Below are positions 33,210-41,443 of a stretch of DNA of 64,000 nt, one piece after another; positions within the stretch are counted from its first letter, which is position 1; the number at the start of each line of letters is the position of its first letter. This DNA comes from CBDCFV01 sp965203835 (GTDB lineage: Bacteria > Chloroflexota > Dehalococcoidia > Lucifugimonadales > UBA3495). The DNA is taken from positions 4,216,001 to 4,280,000 of the forward strand of contig OZ241919.1 of the NCBI GenBank assembly GCA_965203835.1, written 5' to 3'. Below the pieces are notes generated by a model, which saw only the letters and a list, made by a program, of their open reading frames with translations, made no database searches and was not told the origin of the DNA. The position numbers and the translations under genes are program-made.

Positions 33210-34235
33210 TTGCCGACTCTGTTAGTGTCCGGGTTCCAGCCGGGTTCCGGCAAGACCTGTTTCGTCAGCGCGCTTCTTGCCCGCCTCAAAAGCGAGGGGA
33301 AAAGGGCGGCGTATTACAAGCCCTTCTCCCTGAACGCAGATAACGATCCTGACGTTGCCTTTATCCGCGAACACATTCTGGGCGGCGCCGGTCTTCCCAA
33401 TGTTCCTGCACCGCGGTCTTTGTTCGAAAATGCGTCCCCCGGCCAAGCCGACTTGGCCTTGGTACGACAAGCGGTGAGTGACCTGAACGATGCCACAGAC
33501 GTGGTGTTGGTGGAAGGGCCCGACGCTCGACCCGGCGACGGCGTTAGTTCCTCGGTGTCTTCCGATATGGCAGCCGTTCTCGACTGCCCTGTTCTTCTGA
33601 TAGTCCGATATTCTGACGATCTGGACGCAAGCTCCGTCACGAGCGCTTGCGAGGCATACGGCGGACGTATTGCGGGAGTTGTCATAAATTGCGTTCCGCC
33701 ATACCGGGGTCATACGGTGGACCAAGGACTGGCCGCGGGCATCGGCACCGCCGGAGTGCAGGTGTTAGGCGTGGTACCGGAAGACCGCACCATGATAACC
33801 GTCACCGTGCAGCAACTCGCCGATCACTTGGGAGCGCGCTGGGTGCAGGAACCGGTAAACACCGACGCCCACTTGGACCGGTTCCTCATCGGCGGCAACA
33901 TCATGGACTCGGGGACTACTTATTACGGTCGGTACTCCAACCAAGCCGTCATCGTCCGGGCTGAAAGGCCGGACATCCAGTTGGCAAGCCTCATGGAGGA
34001 CACCAAGTGCTTGGTGCTGACTGGCGGAGGCGACCCCACCGAGTACATCAAGGCGGAGGCCATGCAGCGCGACGTGCCGCTGATGGTGGTCGACGATACC
34101 ACATTGGACGCCGCCGAGGCTTTGGCCGGCGTCATTGACCGGGCCACTCCGCACTCCCTCCGCAAGGTCGAGCGGTTCAGGGAATTGCTGGACAGTCACT
34201 TGGATATGGGCGCAATAGTGGCGGTGTTGGCCTGA
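33210..34235 (+). CDS. BioD-like AAA_26 / DRTGG domain protein (phosphotransacetylase N-terminal-like)
   Basis: A 341-residue protein: residues 1-200 are a BioD-like P-loop domain with 'LLVSGFQPGSGKTCFVSALL' (Walker A GSGKT) and 'VVLVEGPDAR'; residues about 215-320 are a DRTGG domain ('GGNIMDSGTTYYGRYSNQAV', 'LTGGGDPTEYIKAEA'). This matches the regulatory half of long Pta enzymes, but the catalytic phosphotransacetylase domain is absent, as in free-standing versions. The Walker A suggests nucleotide binding. TTG 33210 is the start. Role unknown; perhaps a sensor of acyl-phosphate or adenine nucleotides. Confidence 0.75.
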   Translation: MPTLLVSGFQPGSGKTCFVSALLARLKSEGKRAAYYKPFSLNADNDPDVAFIREHILGGAGLPNVPAPRSLFENASPGQADLALVRQAVSDLNDATDVVLVEGPDARPGDGVSSSVSSDMAAVLDCPVLLIVRYSDDLDASSVTSACEAYGGRIAGVVINCVPPYRGHTVDQGLAAGIGTAGVQVLGVVPEDRTMITVTVQQLADHLGARWVQEPVNTDAHLDRFLIGGNIMDSGTTYYGRYSNQAVIVRAERPDIQLASLMEDTKCLVLTGGGDPTEYIKAEAMQRDVPLMVVDDTTLDAAEALAGVIDRATPHSLRKVERFRELLDSHLDMGAIVAVLA

Positions 34236-34260
34236 CGGACCAATCAGGCCGTCATGATAT

Positions 34261-34300
34261 TTGACTGAACAGACAGCGCGTTTGATAATACGTATTATCA
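34261..34300 (+). promoter_or_regulatory. Promoter with an 18-bp perfect palindrome over the -10 box
   Basis: TTGACT (34261-34266), 17-base spacer, GATAAT (34284-34289). The palindrome TGATAATACGTATTATCA (34283-34300) covers the -10 box and the likely transcription start, the standard place for a repressor operator. It controls the extradiol dioxygenase at 34321. No regulator gene is nearby. Confidence 0.7.
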
Positions 34301-34320
34301 GGCTACGTTAGGAGAGAGAC

Positions 34321-35190
34321 ATGGCCAGCGTTACCCAACTGGGATATGTAGGAATCAGCGTCAGTAACATTGAAGAATGGGAGCATTTCGCCACCGAAGT
34401 CCTTGGCCTTCAGTCCAACGGTGTCGGCGACGACGGCAACCTGACCCTGCGCATGGACGAGTACAGCCAGAGGTTCATTCTTTCCCCCACTGGCAAAGAC
34501 GACGTGGAGTACGTGGGCTTCCAAGTAACCGACGAGCCCGCCCTGCGGGAGATGGCGGAGCAACTGCGACAAGCTGGGGTGGAAGTTACTACGGGTACGC
34601 CCGATGAAGCCAAGGCCCGCAAGGTCGAGGGCCTGATAAAGTTCGAGGATCCGGAGGGAACTCCCACCGAGGTGTTCTACGGACCGCCGATAAGCTTCGA
34701 CAAGCCATTCAACTCGCCGCGGGCTGTGTCCGGGTTCGTCACCGGTGATCAGGGACTGGGGCATGTGGTCTACCACGTGGAAAACTTGGACCGTGCGGTG
34801 GCCTTCTACCGGGACGTACTCGGTATGAAGATCAGCGACTTCATCCGCAACCTGGTCTTCTTCCACTGCAACCCCAGGCACCACACCCTCGCGCTCATAG
34901 AGGGCAAGCGTCCGAAACGCTTGAACCACTTCATGGTGCAGACCCAGTCACTCAATGACGTGGGTGCGACATACGATCTGGTGCAGGACCAGGAGATCTG
35001 GATAACCAGAGGCTTGGGCCGCCACACCAACGACCACATGACCTCCTTCTACATGAGGACTCCATCGGGCTTCGACGTTGAGTACGGTTGGGGCGCCCGC
35101 ACAGTGGACGACGCCACTTGGCAGGTCCAGCGTCACGAGAAGGGCAGCATTTGGGGCCACCGGCCCGTGCCCGCCGGCGTCGCCGGGTAA
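34321..35190 (+). CDS. Type I (VOC) extradiol dioxygenase, BphC-like
   Basis: A 289-residue two-domain VOC enzyme. The C-terminal domain carries the full Fe(II) triad: His in 'GLGHVVYHVENL', His in 'RLNHFMVQTQSL' and Glu in 'GFDVEYGWGARTVD'; the N-terminal domain is the non-catalytic repeat. The signature 'FYMRTPSGFDVEYGWGA' is that of 2,3-dihydroxybiphenyl 1,2-dioxygenase-type meta-cleavage enzymes. It opens catechol-like rings next to the hydroxyls. GGAGAGAG precedes the ATG, and the palindromic promoter lies just upstream. It is not in an operon with other aromatic genes but lies 9 kb from the Rieske oxygenase cluster. Confidence 0.88.
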   Translation: MASVTQLGYVGISVSNIEEWEHFATEVLGLQSNGVGDDGNLTLRMDEYSQRFILSPTGKDDVEYVGFQVTDEPALREMAEQLRQAGVEVTTGTPDEAKARKVEGLIKFEDPEGTPTEVFYGPPISFDKPFNSPRAVSGFVTGDQGLGHVVYHVENLDRAVAFYRDVLGMKISDFIRNLVFFHCNPRHHTLALIEGKRPKRLNHFMVQTQSLNDVGATYDLVQDQEIWITRGLGRHTNDHMTSFYMRTPSGFDVEYGWGARTVDDATWQVQRHEKGSIWGHRPVPAGVAG

Positions 35191-35221
35191 GGAAATACCC
35201 TTCCAAAACGTCTACGGATTT

Positions 35222-35252
35222 ACCGGCGTCATGGAACTGCCATGACGCCGGT
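35222..35252. terminator. Perfect 13-bp hairpin after the extradiol dioxygenase gene
   Basis: ACCGGCGTCATGG (35222-35234) and CCATGACGCCGGT (35240-35252) with loop AACTG, 30 bases after the stop. There is no T-run, so it may stop transcription weakly or protect the mRNA. Confidence 0.55.
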
Positions 35253-35414
35253 GGCGTACTGAGACCTGTCGTGAGGCGCCTCGGTCAACTTGACAGCAAC
35301 AGGTTCGCAGACTTACGATTCTGGTAGAACACGCGCATGTTTAACCACTGTTTGACGTGGTGAAACTACGCAGGTACCGCAGCCGGGGTTCCTGCCCGGC
35401 GGCAACAACTTTCT

Positions 35415-35490
35415 GGGGATATAGCTCAACAGGGAGAGCGCGGCGTTCGCAATGCCGAGGTTGGGGGTTCGATTCCCCCTATCTCCACCA
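35415..35490 (+). tRNA. tRNA-Ala(CGC)
   Basis: GGGGATA acceptor strand pairs with TATCTCC (a G-T and terminal mismatch-free stem with CCA encoded at 35488-35490). The anticodon loop TTCGCAA gives CGC. D-arm GCTC...GAGC and T-arm GGGGGTTCGATTCCCCC are intact. 76 bases. Confidence 0.93.
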
Positions 35491-35531
35491 AGACTCATCC
35501 ACCACGGTCCACCTCAGGCTACGGTCCCCAC

Positions 35532-36386
35532 TCAGACCCGTACCACGTCAGGAATGTCTTCCTCCACTCCCACCAAGAAGTCCCGGATCAAGCGGTTGAA
35601 GGTTTCCGGTTTCTCCGCCATCGGCAGGTGCCCGCAGTTGTCTATCACGTTCAGCCTGGAGTTGGGAAGAGTGGAACGCAGGGCTTCTCCCTGTTCCACG
35701 GGCGTCAGCGCGTCCTGCCGGCCCCAGACCAGCAGGGTCTCAGCTTCAATGACTGGAAGCATGGCCGTCATCTCCGGATCGGCGCACCCCTCTTTGGCCA
35801 ATTCGGCAACCAAGTCCCGGCCCTTCCATTGGCGTTCGAACTCCGGGCCCCTCCGCACGTTCTCCCACTCCGCGCCGAACCCGTAGGACTGGGCAGTGGC
35901 GATGAGGCCCAGCTTGGCAAACACTGCGGTAGCGAAGGCTTCCTGGTCCAAGCCGGACAGGTCCGGGGAAGCAGCCGAGGGGAAATCCAATCCCATCGGG
36001 CTTGCCATTATCATCCGGCTGACCCGTTCAGGGTTTCTAACCGCCGCTTTCAGCCCGACCCACCCGCCGATGGAGTGGCCCACCAAGGTGGCCCGTTCCA
36101 ATTCCAGGGCGTCCATCAAGTCCAGGACCAAACCGGCGTAATCGGCGACGGACCGCAGCGATTCCGGCGGGCGGCCTTCCCGCCATCCCGGCAACTGGGG
36201 CAGGTAGGTCAAAGCGGCGGTGCCCAGGGCCATGTGACAGGCTTCCCACTTGCCGGCTCCGCCCAGACCGTGAAGGTAAAGCACCGGATCGATGCCCTCG
36301 TCGGCGCCGCCCACCAAGCAGGAAATGTCGAACCCGCCTGCCTGGACTACCTTTCGGCTGAAAATGGACCCGTCAGCGGCTCCCAT
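35532..36386 (-). CDS. Alpha/beta-fold hydrolase
   Basis: A 284-residue alpha/beta hydrolase: oxyanion region 'LYLHGLGGAGKWEACHMAL', nucleophile elbow 'LVGHSIGGWVGLKAA' (Ser), acid 'LLVWGRQDALTPVEQ' and His in 'IDNCGHLPMAEKPE'. The triad is complete. A GAGGTGG site precedes ATG 36386. Relatives hydrolyse meta-cleavage products, esters or lactones, and it lies between an aromatic dioxygenase and an LLM monooxygenase, so a role in breaking C-C or ester bonds of aromatic breakdown products is plausible but unproven. Confidence 0.82.
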   Translation of the reverse strand: MGAADGSIFSRKVVQAGGFDISCLVGGADEGIDPVLYLHGLGGAGKWEACHMALGTAALTYLPQLPGWREGRPPESLRSVADYAGLVLDLMDALELERATLVGHSIGGWVGLKAAVRNPERVSRMIMASPMGLDFPSAASPDLSGLDQEAFATAVFAKLGLIATAQSYGFGAEWENVRRGPEFERQWKGRDLVAELAKEGCADPEMTAMLPVIEAETLLVWGRQDALTPVEQGEALRSTLPNSRLNVIDNCGHLPMAEKPETFNRLIRDFLVGVEEDIPDVVRV

Positions 36387-36437
36387 AAGCCCACCTCTTT
36401 GGCATCATCCCGGTTCCGGTGCAAGACTCCACGGTAG

Positions 36438-36947
36438 TCAGGCCGTTTCATTCCACCAGAGTTTGACGCAGTCAAGCTCGAAGTAAGATTCGTTAGCTTC
36501 GAGGTCCGGCAGAGGGGACCCCTCGGGAAGAGTGACGCCGAAGCGAATCACGTAGTCCTCGCCCGACTCGGCCCGCCTCTGCACCGCCAGAGCGGCGCCC
36601 GGAGCCCGCTGGTCGGCTATCCCAATAAAGTCTCCGTAGCGGCCTTGGAACATAACGGTACGCTCCGAGCCGGTCCTGTAGTAAGTCTCCAGAATTACCG
36701 TCGCATCGTCCGGCGCCGGAACACCCTGCCCGTCCACCAAGCACAACCGCATGGCGCAGCCCCGGTGCTCGGAGGTGGGCCCTACGAAAATCAGCATGTA
36801 TGGCACTCCGTCTGGCCCTGGCGGGGGCACCAACATCTCCCAGCCGACGGTGACCTTTCCTTCCCCGGTCTCATGAAATTCGCCCCGGGTCTCCAAGGAC
36901 TCCCGGGTCAGGGTATAGTTGAAATCTTCATACAATGGAAGGGGCAT
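36438..36947 (-). CDS. Hypothetical protein next to LLM oxidoreductase
   Basis: A 169-residue acidic, beta-rich protein with no family I recognise. Notable stretches are 'VTVGWEMLVPPPGPDGVPYM', 'TVMFQGRYGDFIGIADQRA' and 'YFELDCVKLWWNET'. Its ATG lies 20 bases inside the end of the upstream LLM gene, so the two are translationally linked and it may be a partner of that flavoenzyme. The next gene downstream (alpha/beta hydrolase) starts about 50 bases later, on the same strand. Confidence 0.55.
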   Translation of the reverse strand: MPLPLYEDFNYTLTRESLETRGEFHETGEGKVTVGWEMLVPPPGPDGVPYMLIFVGPTSEHRGCAMRLCLVDGQGVPAPDDATVILETYYRTGSERTVMFQGRYGDFIGIADQRAPGAALAVQRRAESGEDYVIRFGVTLPEGSPLPDLEANESYFELDCVKLWWNETA

Positions 36948-38067
36948 TGATGTCCCTCAGCCGCGGCATGACCTCCTCGGCAAACAAGCGCTTTGACTTT
37001 ATGACGTTCTCGTGGGTGTTCTTGCCCACCCGGAACATGCCCAGGAAATGGCCGTAGCCGGCAGTCTGCATGTCGTTGGCCAGCCATTCGGTTACGTAGT
37101 CGGGGTCACCGCAAACGATGAAGCCAGTCTCCCGGAGCTTTTCAAAAGGAGTGCCGGGCCCAGGCATCTCGGCCCCTGAGGAGCGCTTGCGGTACTGGTA
37201 GGACCGGTCGGTCTGCAAGCCCGGGACCGGGGCGGGCACCTGCACCGGACGGCTGAAGGTGGTGAGGCGGCGGACGTACATTACAGCTTCGCGGCACTCG
37301 TCGATTGCTTGGTCGGTAGTCTCGGCCACGTGAATGTAGCGGGAGCCGATGAAATACTCAGGGCCGGCGTCCCAGCCGAATTGCTCCCTGGCAACCTCCT
37401 GGTAATACTCGAAGGCATCTTGAAACACTACCGTGGGGTTCCACACCCGGGCTATGGGGAGACGGTGCCGGGCGGCGAATTCGATTGTCTCTGCGGAGCC
37501 GGCGGGCATCCAGATGGGTAGCGGGTCTTGAATCGGGCGCGGCCAGACGGACACCGCCTTCAGGTTGTAGAAGTCGCCTTGGTAGTCGAAGATTTCTTCG
37601 GTCAGGCACTTCTTGACGATTTCGTACGACTCGGCGAAGCGCGCGCGGCTGCTGAAGGGGTCCACGTTGTAGGACACGTACTCCTGTGGAACCCCGCGGA
37701 CGATGCCGCCGATGAAGCGGCCCCCGGAGAGCACGTCCAGTTGGGCGAACTCCTCGGCGGTCTGCACCGGGTGCCGCAGGGGCAGGACATGGCCGATGAC
37801 GCCAACCTTCATCCGCTTGGTCCGGGCAATCAGGGCAGCGGCCAACACGGTGCATGACGGGTTGATGTTGAAGTAGGTGAAGTGGTGCTCGTTGACGAAG
37901 GCGCCGTCGAAGCCCAGTTCCTCGCACAGTTCCCATTCGTCCAAGTGCTCTTGGTAAGTGAGGGCCGCCAACCGGGGGTCGCAGAACTTGTTGGTCTGCC
38001 GTGACTCAGGCCCGATTTCGTCGGGAATACCGGGATAGGTGGTCTCATCAAAGCTGTAAAACTTCAT
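36928..38067 (-). CDS. LLM class flavin-dependent oxidoreductase
   Basis: A 379-residue TIM-barrel flavoprotein of the luciferase-like monooxygenase family: 'LCEELGFDGAFVNEHHFTYF', 'KRMKVGVIGHVLPLRHPVQT' and 'EEFAQLDVLSGGRFIGGIVR' are the family's hallmark segments, with 'PIWMPAGSAETIEFAA' later. Such enzymes use FMNH2 or F420 and often O2 to oxygenate substrates. Start ATG 38067 has a weak ribosome site. Large sets of these genes are a hallmark of SAR202 Chloroflexota. Substrate unknown; it is linked by overlap to the small gene downstream. Confidence 0.88.
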   Translation of the reverse strand: MKFYSFDETTYPGIPDEIGPESRQTNKFCDPRLAALTYQEHLDEWELCEELGFDGAFVNEHHFTYFNINPSCTVLAAALIARTKRMKVGVIGHVLPLRHPVQTAEEFAQLDVLSGGRFIGGIVRGVPQEYVSYNVDPFSSRARFAESYEIVKKCLTEEIFDYQGDFYNLKAVSVWPRPIQDPLPIWMPAGSAETIEFAARHRLPIARVWNPTVVFQDAFEYYQEVAREQFGWDAGPEYFIGSRYIHVAETTDQAIDECREAVMYVRRLTTFSRPVQVPAPVPGLQTDRSYQYRKRSSGAEMPGPGTPFEKLRETGFIVCGDPDYVTEWLANDMQTAGYGHFLGMFRVGKNTHENVIKSKRLFAEEVMPRLRDINAPSIV

Positions 38068-38436
38068 GCTCGTTCAAGCTCCCTGTACTCAGACAATGGC
38101 TCACTTGGGGGTTGAAACTTACGAGCCAGAACCCGGCAGCGCCTTTGGGCCAAGCCTATATTGATTGAATTGGGCTGTCAACGTTTATGGCTGGGGGCAG
38201 CCCAGCAAGAGAAAACGAGGTCCTGTTCTTGCAGCAACAGAGAACTGGCCCTAGGGCCAAAGTTGGTTATTCGATGGACAGGGCTGTATAGTACCTGCGT
38301 GCCCAATGCTTGCGTCGCCCTGTACCTGCCGCTGGACATTTTTGATCAAGGAATCCTGCCACATGACTGGTATGCCAACCTGGCTTGCTGATTGAGCCGA
38401 GGCTTTCCAAAGAATCATCGACGGAGGGTTGTAGTT
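38068..38436. other. Divergent intergenic region, no gene
   Basis: About 370 bases between divergent LLM and beta-lactamase-family genes. It holds the perfect palindrome TGGCCCTAGGGCCA (38246-38259) and GGAGGG before ATG 38437. A 76-codon ORF (38161-38391) has no ribosome site and an unusual composition. Promoters for both genes must lie here, but I see no strong boxes. Confidence 0.5.
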
Positions 38437-39591
38437 ATGACGGAAAGTCCAAAGAGCATCGTACAAGAAGCTATCGACGTCGCCATCGGAGAACGCGGGG
38501 AAATCGGAATTCAGGTCGCAGCCTACCTGGACAGCGAACTGGTGATCGACCAGTGGGGCGGCCTGGCCGATGAGACCACCGGCCGGGAGGTCGACGGGGA
38601 CACCCTCTTCCCGGTGTTTTCCAATATAAAAGCGATGACGGCGACAGCGCTCCATATCCAGGCGGAGCGGGGACTGGTGGACTACTACCAGCCTGTGGCC
38701 AAATACTGGCCCGAATTCGGGAAGCACGGCAAGGACAAAGGTACGGTGTTCGATGCGTTGACCCACCGTATCGGGGTCCCCTTGATGCCGGTGGGGGTTA
38801 CCCCGGAGTTGATGTGCGACTGGGACTGGATGGTGGGGCAGATTGCGGAGATGCACCCACTCTTCGAGCCGGGCACCCGAAGCGGCTACATGGCCTACAC
38901 CTTTGGCTGGGTGGTAGGCGAGGTAGTGCGCCGCACCGATCCAATGCACCGGCCCTTCGGTCAGTTCATCCAGGAAGAAATCTGCCAACCCCTGGGCATC
39001 ACAGACCTGTGGGCCGGAATTCCACCCGAGGTTGAGTTCCGGGTGGCCAAACTCACCAATTTACCGGAGGTCCCTCCCGGCGCTCCGGGGATACCTCCGG
39101 ACTCGCTGCGGTTCCGGGCCTCTCCGCCCATAGTAGGGACCACCCAGGAAGTGTTTGGCCGCTCCGATGTGCGCCAGTCCTGTATCCCCGGAGCTCAGGG
39201 GATCATGAACGCGCGGAGCCAAGCCCGTTTCTACTCTATGCTGGCCAATGGCGGCGAGTTGGACGGTGTGCGCCTTCTTTCCGAGGACCGGGTGCGGACC
39301 TTCCATATACCCCGTCCTCCCAGCGATTACGACCCGGTGCAGGGCAAGCCCCATAATGGGACCATCGGAGGCTTCCACTTCGCGGGTAGTCCCGGCATGG
39401 GCGCCATGGGGGACAACCCCCTGGCTTTCGGCCATAACGGGGCCGGTGGCTCCCTGGGATGGGTGGAACCTCAACACCGGCTGGCGGTTGCTATCCATCA
39501 CAACCGCATGGTGCCCCACGGCCCTCCCGAAGAGAGCCCGCTGACACCCATTGGCGGAGCGGTGCGAAGGGCCCTGGGGATATCGGAGTAG
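38437..39591 (+). CDS. Beta-lactamase-family serine hydrolase (EstB-like)
   Basis: A 384-residue member of the class C beta-lactamase/esterase family: the Ser-x-x-Lys motif is in 'FPVFSNIKAMTATAL', 'ALTHRIGVPLMPVG' is the conserved LTHxxG strand, the Tyr motif is 'GYMAYTFGWVVGEV', and a 'HNGAGGS' stretch lies near the C-terminus. These match EstB-like carboxylesterases more than true beta-lactamases. No signal peptide is visible, so it acts in the cytosol. ATG 38437 is preferred since GGAGGG precedes it; the longer frame from 38392 has no support. Confidence 0.85.
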   Translation: MTESPKSIVQEAIDVAIGERGEIGIQVAAYLDSELVIDQWGGLADETTGREVDGDTLFPVFSNIKAMTATALHIQAERGLVDYYQPVAKYWPEFGKHGKDKGTVFDALTHRIGVPLMPVGVTPELMCDWDWMVGQIAEMHPLFEPGTRSGYMAYTFGWVVGEVVRRTDPMHRPFGQFIQEEICQPLGITDLWAGIPPEVEFRVAKLTNLPEVPPGAPGIPPDSLRFRASPPIVGTTQEVFGRSDVRQSCIPGAQGIMNARSQARFYSMLANGGELDGVRLLSEDRVRTFHIPRPPSDYDPVQGKPHNGTIGGFHFAGSPGMGAMGDNPLAFGHNGAGGSLGWVEPQHRLAVAIHHNRMVPHGPPEESPLTPIGGAVRRALGISE

Positions 39592-39599
39592 ATTCCTTT

Positions 39600-40475
39600 C
39601 TAGGCGGCGGCAGGTATCGCCAATTCCGGGTGGGGAAGGGGCGGACGTTGCTTGGCCAGGACGGCTTCCTGCTCCTCCAATGACAGCGGCTTGAAGCGCT
39701 CGGCGGCGTCCAGCACCTTTGGCAGCAACGTAATCTCTCCGCAACTGGGCGCGGTGTGCATTGGATGGGAGAGTACCCACCAGAGCGAGGAGTCAATGTC
39801 CTCCTGTTCCCGGTGGGGGTCGTACCAAGTCTGCACGTCTCTGGGACGGTCGCCCCAGCCGCCGCGGGCGATCATCTTGATGGTTTGGACTCCCAGGTTG
39901 CGCACTTGGCACTCGCGAAGCAATGCCTCGGAGTCGCGGCGGTAGTCGGGGTCCCTGGCCATGGCGGGGTTTAACGGGAACATGACCGTGTCGAAATCGA
40001 ACCGCCGCAGTCCCTCGAGGATGGTGCTTGGGACGTATGGGCCGTGGCCGGTGATCCCTACCCACTTGGTCAACCCCTGCTCCCTCATCTCGAGCAACGT
40101 CTCCAAGGCCCCGCCCGCAGCCGTGACCTTATCCAGTTCGTCGCCGTTGATCACCGCGTGTAGCTGGAACAGGTCGAACGTCTCAACGTTCAGCCGCTTC
40201 ATGATGCTTTCGACGTCTCGCCAAGCTTCGTCGCGGGTACGCCCTCTGGTCTTGGAGCCAAGAAACACGCGGTCGCGAATTTCCGGCATCCAAGGGGCCA
40301 TCCGTTCCATCGCTTCGCCGTAGGTGGGGGCAATGTCGACGTGGTTGACGCCATGGTCAAGGGCGAGTTGGATAACCCGGTTGGCCTCGTCCTGATCGAC
40401 GTAACCCACCAGGACCCCGCCAAAAGTGACCACGGTGCTCGGATGTCCTGTCCGCCCCAGAATGCGAGTTTCCAT
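39600..40475 (-). CDS. Aldo/keto reductase family protein
   Basis: A 291-residue AKR with the tetrad: Asp and Tyr in 'HVDIAPTYGEAMERM', Lys in 'VFLGSKTRGRTRDEA' and His in 'LFQLHAVINGDE'. The N-terminus 'ILGRTGHPSTVVTFGG' is typical of the family. It reduces aldehydes or ketones with NADPH in the cytosol. GGAGAGG lies before ATG 40475. It converges on the beta-lactamase-family gene with 8 bases between the stops. The substrate is unknown. Confidence 0.88.
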   Translation of the reverse strand: METRILGRTGHPSTVVTFGGVLVGYVDQDEANRVIQLALDHGVNHVDIAPTYGEAMERMAPWMPEIRDRVFLGSKTRGRTRDEAWRDVESIMKRLNVETFDLFQLHAVINGDELDKVTAAGGALETLLEMREQGLTKWVGITGHGPYVPSTILEGLRRFDFDTVMFPLNPAMARDPDYRRDSEALLRECQVRNLGVQTIKMIARGGWGDRPRDVQTWYDPHREQEDIDSSLWWVLSHPMHTAPSCGEITLLPKVLDAAERFKPLSLEEQEAVLAKQRPPLPHPELAIPAAA

Positions 40476-40715
40476 AGTCCTCTCCCTTGTTAAAGGCTAT
40501 CGCGTGACGCTGTAATTCCGCCGGAAATGAATAGATAGCCATACGATAACACAGCATGACAAGAGAATTGCGAAACTTCTGCAAGAGAAGGAAAATAAGA
40601 GCATGAGAGGACTCACCACCCGGACGATCACCCGCTCTACAATAATGGTGACAGGTGACCCTGCGCTCCCTAAACGCCGAAGGGCAGAAGGGCTCTTCCC
40701 AAATGGAGAACAATA

Positions 40716-40970
40716 ATGGCCTTACGACTGACAGCCGAATACGTCAACGGGGCGCTGAAACCCCTGGAACCCCTGGAACTACAGGAAGGTACCGTTGTAA
40801 CTATCTACATTGAGGAGCAGAGTCGGAACAAAGAGCAACAGCACAGTGTTCTGGAGACAGCTGACCGCATTCGCCAGTCGGCACCCGCAGAGATATGGGA
40901 CAATCTACCTACCGACGGGGCACAGAACGTGAAGCATTATCTTTACGGACATCCCAGGGAAGGCAGCTGA
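40716..40970 (+). CDS. DUF104/AF2212-type antitoxin
   Basis: An 84-residue protein that starts with 'TAEYVNGALKPLEPLELQEG', the signature of AF2212-like antitoxins (DUF104), with a beta-barrel N-terminus followed by a helix that likely fills the toxin groove. Its TGA shares a base with the next ATG (TGATG), the usual coupling with a PIN toxin. It should neutralise that RNase and may repress the operon. The pair is complete, unlike the VapBC remnant at 7.8 kb. Confidence 0.85.
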   Translation: MALRLTAEYVNGALKPLEPLELQEGTVVTIYIEEQSRNKEQQHSVLETADRIRQSAPAEIWDNLPTDGAQNVKHYLYGHPREGS

Positions 40971-41389
40971 TGCTGGAAGTATTCGCTGACACCGGTTACT
41001 GGATAGCACTGCTCAACGAGAGAGACAACCTGCACACCAAGGCAAGAGAACTCAGCACCAGGTTCGCAGGCGCCACTATAGTTACCACGGAAATGGTGCT
41101 GACCGAGGTCCTCAACCACGTAACCGGGGGAGGTAGCCAAGTACGACGTCTTGCAGGAGAAACCGTATTGCAATGGATGGCCGACCCCAACGTGGAGGTG
41201 GTGCCCCAGACCAGCATCCAATTCCAGGCTGCCCTAGAGCGTTATCTGACACGGCTGGACCAGAGCTGGAGCGTGGTGGACTGCGCAAGCTTCATCGTCA
41301 TGGAAACACGCCAAATCCAAGAAGCCCTGGCCTTTGACCGGCACTTTGAGCAGGCGGGTTTCAAAGCCCTTTTACGGAGCAGGGAGTGA
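40970..41389 (+). CDS. PIN-domain ribonuclease toxin
   Basis: A 139-residue PIN protein with the four acidic positions: Asp in 'EVFADTGYWIALLN', Glu in 'VLTEVLNHVTGG', Asp in 'WSVVDCASFIVM' and Asp in 'ALAFDRHFEQAGF'. Such toxins cleave RNA, commonly tRNA or rRNA. It starts at ATG 40970, sharing a base with the antitoxin stop. Together with the DUF104 gene it forms an intact type II toxin-antitoxin module between an AKR gene and a hydrolase gene. Confidence 0.85.
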   Translation: MLEVFADTGYWIALLNERDNLHTKARELSTRFAGATIVTTEMVLTEVLNHVTGGGSQVRRLAGETVLQWMADPNVEVVPQTSIQFQAALERYLTRLDQSWSVVDCASFIVMETRQIQEALAFDRHFEQAGFKALLRSRE

Positions 41390-41443
41390 CCACCATCCCA
41401 AGAGCCAGCCATGGCTGCCCAGACAAGCCGCATGAAACGACCG

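Noticed and set aside
38161..38391. 76-codon ORF in the LLM/beta-lactamase divergent region
   Set aside because: No ribosome site, odd composition, and it fills the space needed for two promoters.
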